NCBI RefSeq assembly: GCF_021287135.1
Contig: NZ_JAJTBB010000048.1
Coordinates: 36,071-100,070, forward strand
Source: Acidovorax sp.
GTDB lineage: Bacteria; Pseudomonadota; Gammaproteobacteria; Burkholderiales; Burkholderiaceae_C
Length of the DNA: 64,000 nucleotides
Direction: 5' to 3'
Position numbers and translations under genes: made by a program. Of the stretch, positions 34,332-43,487 are shown piece by piece; position 1 is the first letter of the stretch; each line of letters opens with the position of its first letter. The notes under the pieces were generated by a model. The model was not told the DNA's origin and searched no databases. It saw only the letters and a program-made list of their open reading frames with translations.

Positions 34332-35540
34332 TCAGTTGGCGAACGCGGCGATGCCCGTCTGCGCCCGGCCCAGGATCAGCGCGTGCACATCGTGCGTGCC
34401 TTCATACGTGTTCACCACTTCCAGGTTCACCAGGTGGCGGGCCACGCCGAACTCGTCGCTGATGCCGTTGCCGCCCATCATGTCGCGTGCCAAGCGGGCA
34501 ATGTCCAGCGCCTTGCCGCAGCTGTTGCGCTTGATGATCGAGGTGCCTTCCACGCTGGCCGTGCCCGCGTCCTTCATGCGGCCAAACTGCAGGCAGGCCT
34601 GCAGGCCGATGGCGATCTCGGTCTGCATGTCGGCCAGCTTCTTCTGAATGAGCTGGTTGGCGGCCAGAGGGCGGCCAAACTGCTTGCGGTCCAGCGTGTA
34701 CTGGCGGGCGGTGTGCCAGCAGAACTCGGCCGCGCCCAGCGCGCCCCAGGCGATGCCGTAGCGGGCGCTGTTCAGGCAGGTGAAGGGGCCTTTCAAGCCC
34801 TGCACTTCGGGGAAGGCGTTTTCTTCAGGCACGAACACGTCGTCCATCACGATCTCGCCGGTGATGGACGCGCGCAGGCCCACCTTGCCGTGGATGGCCG
34901 GGGCCGTCAGGCCCTTCCAGCCCTTTTCCAGCACGAAGCCGCGGATGGGGCCGACCACATCCTTGCCATCGCCGCCTTGGATGACTTCCTTGGCCCAGAC
35001 CACGAACACGTCGGCCACGGGGCTGTTGGTGATCCACATCTTGCTGCCCTTGAGCTTGTAGCCGCCATCGACCTTGTAGGCGCGCGTGGCCATGCTGCCG
35101 GGGTCGGAGCCATGGTCGGGCTCGGTCAGGCCGAAGCAGCCGATCCACTCGCCCGTGGCCAGCTTGGGCAGGTATTTCTGCTTTTGCGCCTCGGTGCCGA
35201 ATTCATGGATGGGCACCATCACCAACGAGCTTTGCACGCTGGCCATCGAGCGGTAGCCCGAATCCACGCGCTCCACCTCGCGGGCGATCAGGCCGTAGGC
35301 CACGTAGTTCAGGCCCGGGCCGCCGTACTGCTCGGGGATGGTGGGGCCCAGCAGGCCCAGTTCGCCCATCTCGCGGAAGATGGCCAGGTCGGTCTTTTCG
35401 TGGCGGAACATCTCCAGCACGCGCGGGGCCAGCTTGTCCTGGCAATAGGCGGCGGCGGCATCGCGCACGGCGCGCTCATCATCGCTCAGTTGCTGGTTCA
35501 GCAAAAAGGGGTCGTCCCATTGGAAGGCGGCGTGGGCCAT
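34332..35540 (-). CDS. gcdH: Glutaryl-CoA dehydrogenase
   Basis: Oxidises and decarboxylates glutaryl-CoA to crotonyl-CoA. It is 402 residues. [17 protein letters not shown] holds the substrate arginine, [16 protein letters not shown] the FAD-proximal motif, and [20 protein letters not shown] the catalytic glutamate; this last stretch is specific for GCDH over other acyl-CoA dehydrogenases. The CoA-transferase follows on the same strand and a LysR gene is divergent. The promoter side has a palindrome at 35650-35667. Confidence 0.95.
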   Translation of the reverse strand: MAHAAFQWDDPFLLNQQLSDDERAVRDAAAAYCQDKLAPRVLEMFRHEKTDLAIFREMGELGLLGPTIPEQYGGPGLNYVAYGLIAREVERVDSGYRSMASVQSSLVMVPIHEFGTEAQKQKYLPKLATGEWIGCFGLTEPDHGSDPGSMATRAYKVDGGYKLKGSKMWITNSPVADVFVVWAKEVIQGGDGKDVVGPIRGFVLEKGWKGLTAPAIHGKVGLRASITGEIVMDDVFVPEENAFPEVQGLKGPFTCLNSARYGIAWGALGAAEFCWHTARQYTLDRKQFGRPLAANQLIQKKLADMQTEIAIGLQACLQFGRMKDAGTASVEGTSIIKRNSCGKALDIARLARDMMGGNGISDEFGVARHLVNLEVVNTYEGTHDVHALILGRAQTGIAAFAN

Positions 35541-35649
35541 GGCGGTATCTCCGAAAGAAAGGAAAGAAAGGAGGAACAGGCAATAAAAGAAGGAATTCGG
35601 GGCGCATCGTAGGCCGCTGCTGCAGGGGCGGCAAGCGACTTGTTCTCAT

Positions 35650-35667
35650 CCAGAAATGCGTTTCTGG
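35650..35667. promoter_or_regulatory. Palindromic operator candidate between gcdH and its LysR gene
   Basis: CCAGAAA-TGCG-TTTCTGG is a perfect 7-bp inverted repeat in the divergent gcdH/LysR interval, with AT-rich flanks that fit a LysR T-N11-A site. Further right, ACGGCG / CGCCGT (35696-35715) forms a small hairpin in the LysR leader. Confidence 0.5.
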
Positions 35668-35739
35668 AATGTATGGAATACTGGTAATCCCAAAGACGGC
35701 GCCATAGGTCGCCGTTTTCAGATTCCTGATCAGCACAGC

Positions 35740-36678
35740 ATGCGCCGCCACATCCCATCCACCCAGGCCCTGGCCTGTTTCGAGGTTGCCGCCCGGCACG
35801 AGAGCTACACCCGCGCCGCGCAGGAACTGTCGCTCACGCAAAGCGCCGTCTCGCGCCAGATCCAGGCGCTGGAGGAGTTTCTGGGCGTGCAGCTGTTTCG
35901 CCGCACCCGGCACGGCGTCGTGCTCACGCCCGCGGGCGCGCACTACGGCCGCCAGGTGGCCCGCTGGATGCAGGGGCTGGAGCGGGACACGCTGGACGTG
36001 ATGGCCCACCAGGGCGAGGGCGGCACCCTGGCGCTGGCGGCGGTGCCGACGTTTGCCACGCGCTGGCTCATCCCGCGCCTTCCGCAGCTGGCCCGGCAGC
36101 ACCCCGACATCGTGGTGCACATCGAGACGCAGACGCGCCCCTTCCTGTTTGCCGACACGGCCTTTGATGCCGCGCTGTACGCCGGCACGCCCGAGCAGGT
36201 CGCCAACTGGCCGGGCGTGCAGGCGCAGCTGCTCCTGCACGAAGAGGTGGTGCCCGTGTGCAGCCCGCGCCTGCTGGAGCAGGCCGCGCCCCGCGGCCGC
36301 GGCCGTGCGCACCAGCCGGTGGCGCCCGAGGCGCTGGCCGGACTGCCGCTGCTGCAGCAGAGCACGCGCCCCTACGGCTGGCGCCAGTGGTTCGACGCCA
36401 TGGGGGTGGAAGCCCCCCGCGCGCTGGACGGGCCGCGCTATGAGCTGTTCTCCATGCTGTCCGTGGCTGCCACGCAGGGCATGGGCGTGGCGCTGATTCC
36501 GCCCATGCTCATCGAGGCGGAGCTGGCCAGCGGTGAACTGGTGGTGGCCTGTGCGCGGCCGCTGCGCGGCGAACGGGCGTACTACCTCATCAGCCCTGCG
36601 CAGGGCCAGCCGCCGGTGCTGGCCGCGTTCGCCAACTGGCTGCAGGCCGCCGCAGCCGAGTCGGCGCCTGCCGCGTGA
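35740..36678 (+). CDS. GcvA-type LysR-family regulator, probable glutarate regulator
   Basis: A 312-residue LysR protein of the GcvA subgroup: IPSTQALACFEVAARHESYT, then RAAQELSLTQSAVSRQIQAL and the effector domain (TFATRWLIPRLPQLARQHPD). It is divergent from gcdH, as in many Burkholderiales where such a regulator controls glutarate/glutaryl-CoA catabolism; the ligand is inferred. The start MRRHIPSTQALACF is the family N-terminus. Confidence 0.9.
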   Translation: MRRHIPSTQALACFEVAARHESYTRAAQELSLTQSAVSRQIQALEEFLGVQLFRRTRHGVVLTPAGAHYGRQVARWMQGLERDTLDVMAHQGEGGTLALAAVPTFATRWLIPRLPQLARQHPDIVVHIETQTRPFLFADTAFDAALYAGTPEQVANWPGVQAQLLLHEEVVPVCSPRLLEQAAPRGRGRAHQPVAPEALAGLPLLQQSTRPYGWRQWFDAMGVEAPRALDGPRYELFSMLSVAATQGMGVALIPPMLIEAELASGELVVACARPLRGERAYYLISPAQGQPPVLAAFANWLQAAAAESAPAA

Positions 36679-36775
36679 CCGGGGGGCTGCGCTTGCGCGA
36701 GGGTGGGGGCTGAACTATTCTGGGCCGGCCCGAGTCAGTCTGACACCATCCACCCTCCCTTCGAGAGAGCGCACC

Positions 36776-36991
36776 ATGACGACTTACCACGCTCCGCATT
36801 TCGATCCCACGGTTGACGAGATCGAGACCCTCAAGCAACTGGAAATGGGCAAGGTCCTGACCGTGCCCCATGCCATCAAGGAACACGTTTCGGCCCGTTT
36901 GCTGGAGTGGGGCCACATCGCCAGGAGCCCCAGCGGCCAGCTCTCCATCACGCCCAGCGGGCGCCAGCTCATCCGGCGGCAAGACAACTGA
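36776..36991 (+). CDS. Small protein, possibly winged-helix-like
   Basis: A 71-residue protein (MTTYHAPHFDPTVDEIETLK …). A GAGAGAG site precedes the ATG. The second half, ARLLEWGHIARSPSGQLSIT followed by PSGRQLIRRQDN, resembles the recognition helix and wing of small winged-helix proteins, but this is a weak inference. It is alone between the LysR gene and tRNA-Leu. Confidence 0.5.
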   Translation: MTTYHAPHFDPTVDEIETLKQLEMGKVLTVPHAIKEHVSARLLEWGHIARSPSGQLSITPSGRQLIRRQDN

Positions 36992-37023
36992 TCCCGCCGC
37001 GCCCCGGCCGCCTGTGCGGCGGC

Positions 37024-37143
37024 TCAGCAGAACACCATCGCCAGCAGCGCCGCGTCTTCGGCCAGATTCTCCAGCGCATACGCCGCGAGCCGGTAGGCCC
37101 ACACCGTGGCGAGTGCGATCAGGTCTTGTGCGGTGGCGGTCAT
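37024..37143 (-). CDS. Possible small protein (39 residues)
   Basis: MTATAQDLIALATVWAYRLA opens a short hydrophobic/acidic reading frame that ends before the preceding gene. No ribosome-binding site stands out. It lies downstream of tRNA-Leu on the same strand. Recorded as a possibility only. Confidence 0.25.
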   Translation of the reverse strand: MTATAQDLIALATVWAYRLAAYALENLAEDAALLAMVFC

Positions 37144-37214
37144 GGCGAAGGGGCGTGCCGGGCTGCAGGCGCCCACAAAAAAGGCCGGAAGCGGGAAGCT
37201 GCCAGCCTGATCTG

Positions 37215-37299
37215 TGGTGCCCGGGGCCGGAATCGAACCGGCACGCCTTGCGGCGGGGGATTTTGAGTCCCCTGCGTCTACCAATTTCACCACCCGGGC
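37215..37299 (-). tRNA. tRNA-Leu (anticodon CAA)
   Basis: An 85-base class II tRNA with encoded CCA. The acceptor GCCCGGG pairs with CCCGGGC, the anticodon loop is CTCAAAA giving CAA (37263-37265), a long variable arm (GCCGCAAGGC) and GGTTCGATTCC T-arm follow. Reads UUG codons. It lies 40 bases from cysM on the other strand; no integrated element is seen beside it. Confidence 0.95.
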
Positions 37300-37339
37300 G
37301 GGAATTCGTGAAGCCGCGAATTATGGCACAGTAGGGCGC

Positions 37340-38242
37340 ATGAACTATCCGACGATTGAAGACGCCGTGGGCCGCACCCCGCTGGTGGCGCTGCAGCGCA
37401 TTGGCGCCCAGGACAACGCCGCGCGCGGCAATGTGGTGCTGGGCAAGCTGGAAGGCAACAACCCTGCAGGCTCGGTGAAAGACCGGCCTGCGCTGTCGAT
37501 GATCCGCCGCGCCGAGGAGCGGGGCGACATCCGCCCTGGCGACACGCTGATTGAGGCCACGTCCGGCAACACCGGCATTGCGCTGGCCATGGCCGCTGCC
37601 ATCAAGGGCTACCGCATGGTGCTGGTCATGCCCGAAGACCTCTCCATCGAGCGTGCGCAGACCATGAAGGCCTTTGGTGCCGAGCTGGTGCTGACGCCCA
37701 AGAGCGGCGGCATGGAACACGCCCGCGACCTGGCCGAGGCCATGCAAAAGCGCGGCGAAGGCAAGGTGCTGGACCAGTTCGCCAACCCCGACAACCCCCG
37801 CATCCACTACGAAACCACCGGCCCCGAACTCTGGGAGCAGACGGGCGGGCGCATCACCCACTTCGTGAGCGCCATGGGCACCACGGGCACCATCACGGGC
37901 GTTTCGCGCTTCCTGAAGGAAAAGAACCCGGCCATCCAGATCATTGGCGCGCAGCCCGAGGAAGGCTCGCGCATCCCGGGCATTCGCAAGTGGCCGCAGG
38001 AATACCTGCCCAAGATCTACGACGCCAGCACCGTGGACGAGCTGGTGTACGTGAGCCAGGACAATGCCGAAGACATGTGCCGCCGCCTGGCGCGCGAAGA
38101 AGGCATCTTTGCCGGCATTTCCGCCGCTGGCGCCTGCTGGGTGGCCCAGCAGATTGCCGCGCGCGAGAGCAACGCCACCATCGTCTTTGTGGTGTGCGAC
38201 CGGGGCGACCGGTACCTGTCCACCGGCGTGTTCCCGGCCTGA
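37340..38242 (+). CDS. cysM: Cysteine synthase B
   Basis: A 300-residue PLP enzyme that makes cysteine from O-acetylserine and sulfide or thiosulfate. The PLP lysine is in GNNPAGSVKDRPA, the loop TSGNTGIALA binds the substrate, and SAMGTTGTITG holds the phosphate. EEGSRIPGIRKWPQEYLPKI is a CysM rather than CysK mark. The start MNYPTIEDAVGRTPLV is the family N-terminus. Confidence 0.96.
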   Translation: MNYPTIEDAVGRTPLVALQRIGAQDNAARGNVVLGKLEGNNPAGSVKDRPALSMIRRAEERGDIRPGDTLIEATSGNTGIALAMAAAIKGYRMVLVMPEDLSIERAQTMKAFGAELVLTPKSGGMEHARDLAEAMQKRGEGKVLDQFANPDNPRIHYETTGPELWEQTGGRITHFVSAMGTTGTITGVSRFLKEKNPAIQIIGAQPEEGSRIPGIRKWPQEYLPKIYDASTVDELVYVSQDNAEDMCRRLAREEGIFAGISAAGACWVAQQIAARESNATIVFVVCDRGDRYLSTGVFPA

Positions 38243-38259
38243 GCGCGGGTTTTTTGCAA

Positions 38260-38311
38260 ACAATAGGGCTCCGGCGCTGTATGGATAAGCGCTGGCAGCT
38301 ATCAAAATAAG
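38260..38311. repeat. Dispersed palindromic repeat, family A (copy 8, reversed)
   Basis: Reverse orientation: GGCGCTGTATGGATAAGCGC, TGGCAGCTATCAAAATAA. It lies between cysM and the Nudix gene and its end forms the leader just before the Nudix start. Confidence 0.65.
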
Positions 38312-38323
38312 AGCGACAACAGC

Positions 38324-38896
38324 ATGCACTACGAGACCCGCTTCTGCACGCACTGCGGCACGCCGCTGCAGTGGATCACCCAGGCCGAAGACGGGGGCGA
38401 CAAGGCCCGGCTGCGCTGCCCGGCCTGCGGCTGGACGCACTGGAACAACCCCACGCCCGTGCTGGCGGCCATCGTGGAAGTGGACGGCAAGGTGCTGCTG
38501 GCGCGCAATGCGGCGTGGCCCGTGAAGATGTTTGCGCTGATCACCGGCTTCATGGAGGCCGGCGAGTCGCCGCAGGAAGGCATTGCCCGCGAGGTGAAGG
38601 AAGAAACCAACCTCGACGTGCAGTCCGCGACGCTGGTGGGCGCCTACGAGTTCCTGCGCATGAACCAGATCATCATTGCCTACCACGTGGTCGCCACGGG
38701 CGAGGTGCGCCTGTCGCCCGAGCTGGTGGACTACCGGATGTACGACCTGCACGAGCTCAAATGCTGGCCTGCTGGCACGGGCTACGCGCTGGCCGACTGG
38801 CTGCGCACCCGGGGGCACGAGCCGGTGTTCTTCACCGCCGAAGAAAACGAAGAGCGCCGCCGCGGCCTGAACCTGCCGCCCCAGGCAAAAGACTGA
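38324..38896 (+). CDS. Nudix hydrolase with zinc ribbon (NudC-like)
   Basis: A 190-residue protein. An N-terminal zinc ribbon (CTHCGTPL … CPACGW) is followed by a Nudix domain with the box GFMEAGESPQEGIAREVKEE, matching Gx5Ex7REUxEE (a later Gly is Asn). The arrangement is that of NADH pyrophosphatase, but it lacks the long N-terminal domain of E. coli NudC, so the substrate (NADH, ADP-ribose or other) is uncertain. Confidence 0.88.
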   Translation: MHYETRFCTHCGTPLQWITQAEDGGDKARLRCPACGWTHWNNPTPVLAAIVEVDGKVLLARNAAWPVKMFALITGFMEAGESPQEGIAREVKEETNLDVQSATLVGAYEFLRMNQIIIAYHVVATGEVRLSPELVDYRMYDLHELKCWPAGTGYALADWLRTRGHEPVFFTAEENEERRRGLNLPPQAKD

Positions 38897-38916
38897 AACC
38901 GAAGACGACACCCACC

Positions 38917-39144
38917 ATGGACATCCACAAAGAAATCGACACCCGGGGCCTGAACTGCCCTTTGCCCATCCTCAAGGCGAAAAAGGCGCTGTCCGACATG
39001 GACAGCGGCCAGCTGCTCAAGGTGGTGGCCACCGACAGTGGTTCGCTGCGCGACTTCCAGGCGTTTGCCAAGCAGACGGGCAACGAGCTGGTCGAGCAGC
39101 AGACCGTGGGGGATGAGTTCATCCACGTGCTGCGGCGACGCTAA
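38917..39144 (+). CDS. TusA-family sulfurtransferase-like protein
   Basis: A 75-residue protein with the CPxP motif in DTRGLNCPLPILKAKKAL; the Cys carries persulfide sulfur in TusA proteins. The rest (VVATDSGSLRDFQAFAKQTG) fits the beta-alpha-beta-alpha-beta-beta fold. It starts 20 bases after the Nudix stop and is probably cotranscribed. Which sulfur-transfer pathway it serves is not clear; being near cysM may be coincidence. Confidence 0.9.
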   Translation: MDIHKEIDTRGLNCPLPILKAKKALSDMDSGQLLKVVATDSGSLRDFQAFAKQTGNELVEQQTVGDEFIHVLRRR

Positions 39145-39196
39145 GCCGCGTGGGTATCTCCGCCCGGAGCTCACGCAGCGCTGGCGACGGTCTGCG

Positions 39197-39236
39197 ATAA
39201 AAAAAATCCTCCTCCGCGCGGGCGGAAGGAGGATTT
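39197..39236. terminator. Bidirectional terminator between tusA-like gene and galU
   Basis: AATCCTCC-TCCGC, short loop, GCGGA-AGGAGGATT. On the minus strand it ends in a run of eight T for galU; on the plus strand a weaker TTTTT follows. Good stem and U-run for galU. Confidence 0.85.
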
Positions 39237-39288
39237 CGCATTTTTGCAGGGCGGTGCGCATTGCACCCGCCCCAAGCTCTCCCGGAAC

Positions 39289-40176
39289 TTACAGCGCCAG
39301 CCCCTTGAGGTATTCGCGGAAGTGCGCGCCCACCTGCGGGTGCTGCAGCGCCAGCTCCACCGTGGCTTCCAAGAAGCCTTCCTTGCTGCCGCAGTCGTAG
39401 CGCTTGCCCTCGTATTCAAACGCATACACGGTCTCGTGCTGCATCAGGCGCGCGATGGCGTCGGTGAGCTGGATCTCGCCGCCCACGCCACGGGGCTGGT
39501 TGCGGATCTCTTGGAAGATGCGGGGCGTGAGCACGTAGCGCCCGGCCACGCCCATGCGGGAGGGCGCTTTTTCGGGCGCCGGTTTTTCCACGATTTCGTC
39601 AATGCGGATCAGTCCGTCGCTGGCGCTTTCACCCTTCACGATGCCATAGCGGCGCGTGTGCTCCTGCGGCACTTCCTGCACCGCCAACAGCGAGCGGCCC
39701 TGTTTGGCGAAGGCGGCGGTCATCTGCGCCATCACGCCGGGGCCGCCCGTGTTGCCCACCATCAGGTCGTCGGCCAGCAGCACGGCAAAGGGCTCGTTGC
39801 CCACCAGCGGTTCGGCGCACAGCACGGCGTGGCCCAGGCCCAGGCTGCGGGGCTGGCGCACGAACAGGCAGTTCATGTCGTCGGGCGCCACATTGCGCAC
39901 CAGCGCCAGCATTTCCTGCTTGCCGGCGTTTTCCAGCTCATTTTCCAGCTCGTAGGCGGTGTCGAAGTGGTCTTCAATGGCGCGCTTGCTGCGGCCGGTG
40001 ACGAACACCATGTCGCGGATGCCGGCCTCGTAGGCTTCTTCCACGGCGTACTGGATGAGGGGCTTGTCCACCACGGGCAGCATTTCCTTGGGCGAAGCTT
40101 TGGTGGCGGGCAAGAAGCGGGTACCCAGGCCCGCAACGGGGAACACGGCTTTGCGGACGGCGGTGGCAACGGTCAT
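39289..40176 (-). CDS. galU: UTP--glucose-1-phosphate uridylyltransferase
   Basis: A 295-residue nucleotidyltransferase making UDP-glucose for envelope polysaccharide and galactose metabolism. [20 protein letters not shown] and [20 protein letters not shown] are the signature opening; [20 protein letters not shown] and [19 protein letters not shown] hold the metal and sugar contacts. Followed by a terminator. Upstream lies valS on the same strand. Confidence 0.96.
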   Translation of the reverse strand: MTVATAVRKAVFPVAGLGTRFLPATKASPKEMLPVVDKPLIQYAVEEAYEAGIRDMVFVTGRSKRAIEDHFDTAYELENELENAGKQEMLALVRNVAPDDMNCLFVRQPRSLGLGHAVLCAEPLVGNEPFAVLLADDLMVGNTGGPGVMAQMTAAFAKQGRSLLAVQEVPQEHTRRYGIVKGESASDGLIRIDEIVEKPAPEKAPSRMGVAGRYVLTPRIFQEIRNQPRGVGGEIQLTDAIARLMQHETVYAFEYEGKRYDCGSKEGFLEATVELALQHPQVGAHFREYLKGLAL

Positions 40177-40265
40177 GAGGATCTTTCTAGACGAACAAAA
40201 CGGGCGGGGGCTCGGTCACCCAGGGACGAGGCGCACCGCATCTACCAGAAAGTATGGCGGCTGTT

Positions 40266-43172
40266 TCAGCCCAGTCGTGTCAGCTGATCGCGCAATCTGC
40301 CGAGGGTCGCGGTGAAGTCGGCCACCCGTTTCTTCTCCTGCTCCAGCACGGCGGCGGGGGCCTTGGCCACAAACGCTTCGTTGGAGAGCTTGCCGTTGGC
40401 CTTGGCGATTTCGCCTTCAATGCGGGCGATTTCCTTGGCCAGGCGGGCCTTTTCGGCCGCCACGTCGATCTCCATGAACAGGCACATGCGCGCTTCGCCC
40501 ACCACGGCCACCGGCGCGGCCTGCGCCGCGGCGGCCCAGGCGGCCTCGTCGTCAAACACCTTGACTTCGCTCAGCTTGGCCAGGGCTTGCAGCACCGGCG
40601 CCACGCCCCGCATGAAGTCGGCATCGCCCACCACGTACAGGGGCAGGCGGGTGGAGGGAGACACGTTCATCTCGCCGCGCAGCGCACGGCAGGTGTCCAC
40701 CAGGCCCTTCACGCGGCCCATGTAGGCGATCGCCGCCTCGTCGATCTTCTCGGGCTGTGCCTCGGGGTAGCGGGCGATGCTGACCGACGCCCCTTGGATG
40801 CCGGCCACGGGCGCCACTACTTGCCATAGGGCTTCGGTGATGAACGGAATGATGGGGTGCGCCAGGCGCAGGATGGCTTCGAGCGTGCGGATCAGCGTGC
40901 GGCGTGTGGCGCGCTGTTGTGCTTCCGTTCCGTTCTGGATCTGCACCTTCGCGATCTCCAGGTACCAGTCGCAGTACTCGTTCCAGACAAAGTCGTAGAT
41001 CGTGTTGGCCACGTTGTCCAGGCGGTACTCTTCAAAGCCCTTGGCGACTTCGGCCTCGGTCTTTTGCAGCAGTGAGCTGATCCAGCGGTCGGCCTGACTG
41101 AATTGCATGTAGCCATGCATCGCGCCGCCGGGCTGGCACTCTTCCTTGGTGTGCTCCTTCAGGCCGCAGTCCTGGCCCTCGCAGTTCATCAGCACGAAGC
41201 GGCTGGCGTTCCAGAGCTTGTTGCAGAAGTTGCGGTAGCCCTCGCAGCGCTTGCTGTCAAAGTTGATGCTGCGGCCCAGCGATGCCAGCGCGGCAAACGT
41301 GAAGCGCAGCGCATCGGCGCCGTAGGCTGGAATGCCTTCGGGGAATTCCTTTTGCGTGTTCTTGCGCACAGTGGGCGCGGTCTCGGGCTTGCGCAGGCCG
41401 GTGGTGCGCTTGTCGAGCAGGGGCTCCAGCGCAATGCCGTCGATCAGGTCCACCGGGTCCAGCACGTTGCCTTCGGATTTGGACATCTTCTTGCCCTGCG
41501 CGTCGCGCACCAGGCCGTGGATGTACACATGCTTGAACGGCACGCGGCCCGTGAAGTGCGTGGTCATCATGATCATCCGGGCGACCCAGAAGAAGATGAT
41601 GTCGTAGCCCGTCACCAGCACGGTGCTGGGCAGGTACAGGTTGAAGTCGTCGGTGGCGCTGTTGCCCTGGTGGGGCCAGCCCATGGTGCTGAAGGGCACG
41701 AGCGCGGACGAGTACCAGGTGTCGAGCACGTCCTCGTCACGGCGCAGCTTTTTGCCCGGTGCCTTGGCCTGCGCCTCGGCTTCCGTGCGGGCCACGATCA
41801 CGTTGCCTTCTTCGTCGTACCACGCCGGGATCTGGTGGCCCCACCACAGCTGGCGGCTGATGCACCAGTCCTGGATGTTGTTCATCCACTGGTTGTAGGT
41901 GTTCACCCAGTTCTCGGGCACAAAGGTCACTTCGCCGCTGGCCACGGCATCAATGGCTTTTTGCGCAATGCTCTTGCCGGTGGGGTCGCCCGTACCTTCG
42001 CGAGCCACCTTGCTCATCGCCACGAACCACTGGTCGGTCAGCATGGGCTCGATCACCTGGCCGGTGCGGGTACAGATCGGCACCATGAGCTTGTGCTTCT
42101 TCACCTCGACCAGCGCGCCGAGGGCTTCCAGGTCGGCCACCACAGCCTTGCGGGCCACGAAGCGGTCCATGCCCTGGTACTTGGCGGGCGCGTTCTCGTT
42201 GATGGTGGCTTGCAGCGTCAGCACCACGATCATGGGCAGCTTGTGGCGCTGGCCCACGGCGTAGTCGTTCTGGTCGTGCGCGGGGGTGACCTTGACCACG
42301 CCCGTGCCGAATTCCTTGTCCACATACTCGTCGGCAATCACCGGGATCTGGCGGTCGCACAGCGGCAGGTCGACCATCTTGCCGATCAGGTGCGTGTAGC
42401 GTGCATCTTCGGGGTGCACCATCAGCGCCACGTCGCCCAGCATGGTTTCAGGCCGGGTGGTGGCCACCGTCAGGCTGCCCGATCCGTCGGCCAGCGGGTA
42501 GGCGATGTGCCACAGCGAGCCGTCTTTTTCTTCGCTCTCGACTTCCAGGTCGGACACAGCGGACTGCAGCTTCGGGTCCCAGTTCACCAGGCGCTTGCCG
42601 CGGTAGATCAGGCCTTGCTCGTACAGCTTCACGAAGGTGTCGGTCACCACGGCGCTGAGCTTGTCGTCCATGGTGAAGTATTCGCGGCTCCAGTCCACGC
42701 TGTCGCCCATGCGGCGCATCTGCGTGGTGATGGTGTTGCCGGACTTTTCCTTCCACTCCCACACCTTGCTCACGAAGTTCTTGCGCGCCTCGGGCGGGGT
42801 GGGGCCCATGTCGTAGCGGCTGATGCCTTGCTCCTGCAACTGGCGCTCCACCACGATCTGCGTGGCGATGCCCGCGTGGTCGGTGCCAGGCACCCACACC
42901 GTGTTGAAGCCGCGCATGCGGTGGTAGCGCGTGAGGCTGTCCATGATCGTCTGGTTGAACGCATGGCCCATGTGCAGCGTGCCCGTCACGTTGGGGGGCG
43001 GCAGCTGGATGGCGAAGGACGGCTCGCCCGCTTGCGGGGCGCCGGTGCCGCGGTGGCCCGCCTTGCCATACCCGCGCGCCTCCCATTCGGGGCCCCAGTG
43101 GGCTTCCAGCGCTGCAGGTTCAAAGGACTTGGACAGGCTTTCGAGGCCCGGTTGTGCAATGGTGTCGCTCAT
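40266..43172 (-). CDS. valS: Valyl-tRNA synthetase
   Basis: A 968-residue class I synthetase. The HIGH motif is in [22 protein letters not shown] in [15 protein letters not shown], and the editing domain has [12 protein letters not shown] and [14 protein letters not shown]. It ends in a coiled-coil tail. The start [17 protein letters not shown] was chosen because the frame stays open far upstream without homology. A terminator-like hairpin is in the short leader just before the start. Confidence 0.97.
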   Translation of the reverse strand: MSDTIAQPGLESLSKSFEPAALEAHWGPEWEARGYGKAGHRGTGAPQAGEPSFAIQLPPPNVTGTLHMGHAFNQTIMDSLTRYHRMRGFNTVWVPGTDHAGIATQIVVERQLQEQGISRYDMGPTPPEARKNFVSKVWEWKEKSGNTITTQMRRMGDSVDWSREYFTMDDKLSAVVTDTFVKLYEQGLIYRGKRLVNWDPKLQSAVSDLEVESEEKDGSLWHIAYPLADGSGSLTVATTRPETMLGDVALMVHPEDARYTHLIGKMVDLPLCDRQIPVIADEYVDKEFGTGVVKVTPAHDQNDYAVGQRHKLPMIVVLTLQATINENAPAKYQGMDRFVARKAVVADLEALGALVEVKKHKLMVPICTRTGQVIEPMLTDQWFVAMSKVAREGTGDPTGKSIAQKAIDAVASGEVTFVPENWVNTYNQWMNNIQDWCISRQLWWGHQIPAWYDEEGNVIVARTEAEAQAKAPGKKLRRDEDVLDTWYSSALVPFSTMGWPHQGNSATDDFNLYLPSTVLVTGYDIIFFWVARMIMMTTHFTGRVPFKHVYIHGLVRDAQGKKMSKSEGNVLDPVDLIDGIALEPLLDKRTTGLRKPETAPTVRKNTQKEFPEGIPAYGADALRFTFAALASLGRSINFDSKRCEGYRNFCNKLWNASRFVLMNCEGQDCGLKEHTKEECQPGGAMHGYMQFSQADRWISSLLQKTEAEVAKGFEEYRLDNVANTIYDFVWNEYCDWYLEIAKVQIQNGTEAQQRATRRTLIRTLEAILRLAHPIIPFITEALWQVVAPVAGIQGASVSIARYPEAQPEKIDEAAIAYMGRVKGLVDTCRALRGEMNVSPSTRLPLYVVGDADFMRGVAPVLQALAKLSEVKVFDDEAAWAAAAQAAPVAVVGEARMCLFMEIDVAAEKARLAKEIARIEGEIAKANGKLSNEAFVAKAPAAVLEQEKKRVADFTATLGRLRDQLTRLG

Positions 43173-43187
43173 GGCGGAATGGCAAAG

Positions 43188-43213
43188 GAAAACGGCATCC
43201 CGAAGGATGCCGT
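43188..43213 (-). terminator. Terminator-like hairpin in the valS leader
   Basis: On the minus strand ACGGCATCC-TTCG-GGATGCCGT has a 9-bp stem with a UUCG loop followed by TTTTCC. It ends 16 bases before the valS ATG and lies downstream of a TAAAAT-like -10 box (about 43251). The gap 43173-43487 otherwise shows no gene. It could be an attenuator or the end of an upstream small transcript. Confidence 0.5.
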
Positions 43214-43487
43214 CAGGTTGACTGGAGGCGGGATCGAAGGATTTTACCGGCCTGCTCTCCCTTGCTGCCAAAGCCCCGGCGCGAAGCTCCCTGGCGGCGC
43301 CGGGCGCAGCGCCGCCGCCCGGCCTGGCCGTGGCCCGCGGTTGTGCAGTAGACTGCGCCTCCATCGCTTTTTTCCGCTTCCCCTCGGAGGCTCGACTCCC
43401 ATGCGCCTGTAAGCCCCTTTCAAGCCGTTCCTTCTGGAGCCCTTCACTGGCCCGGAGGTTTGTTGGTCTTGTCTGGAGTGCATTGGC

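Noticed and set aside
37215-37299. tRNA-Leu as an attachment site for an integrated element
   Set aside because: No integrase, no direct repeat of the tRNA 3' end and ordinary chromosomal genes on both sides.
41103-43412. A 769-codon plus-strand open frame opposite valS
   Set aside because: His/Gln/Val-rich composition and full overlap with valS mark it as antisense shadow.
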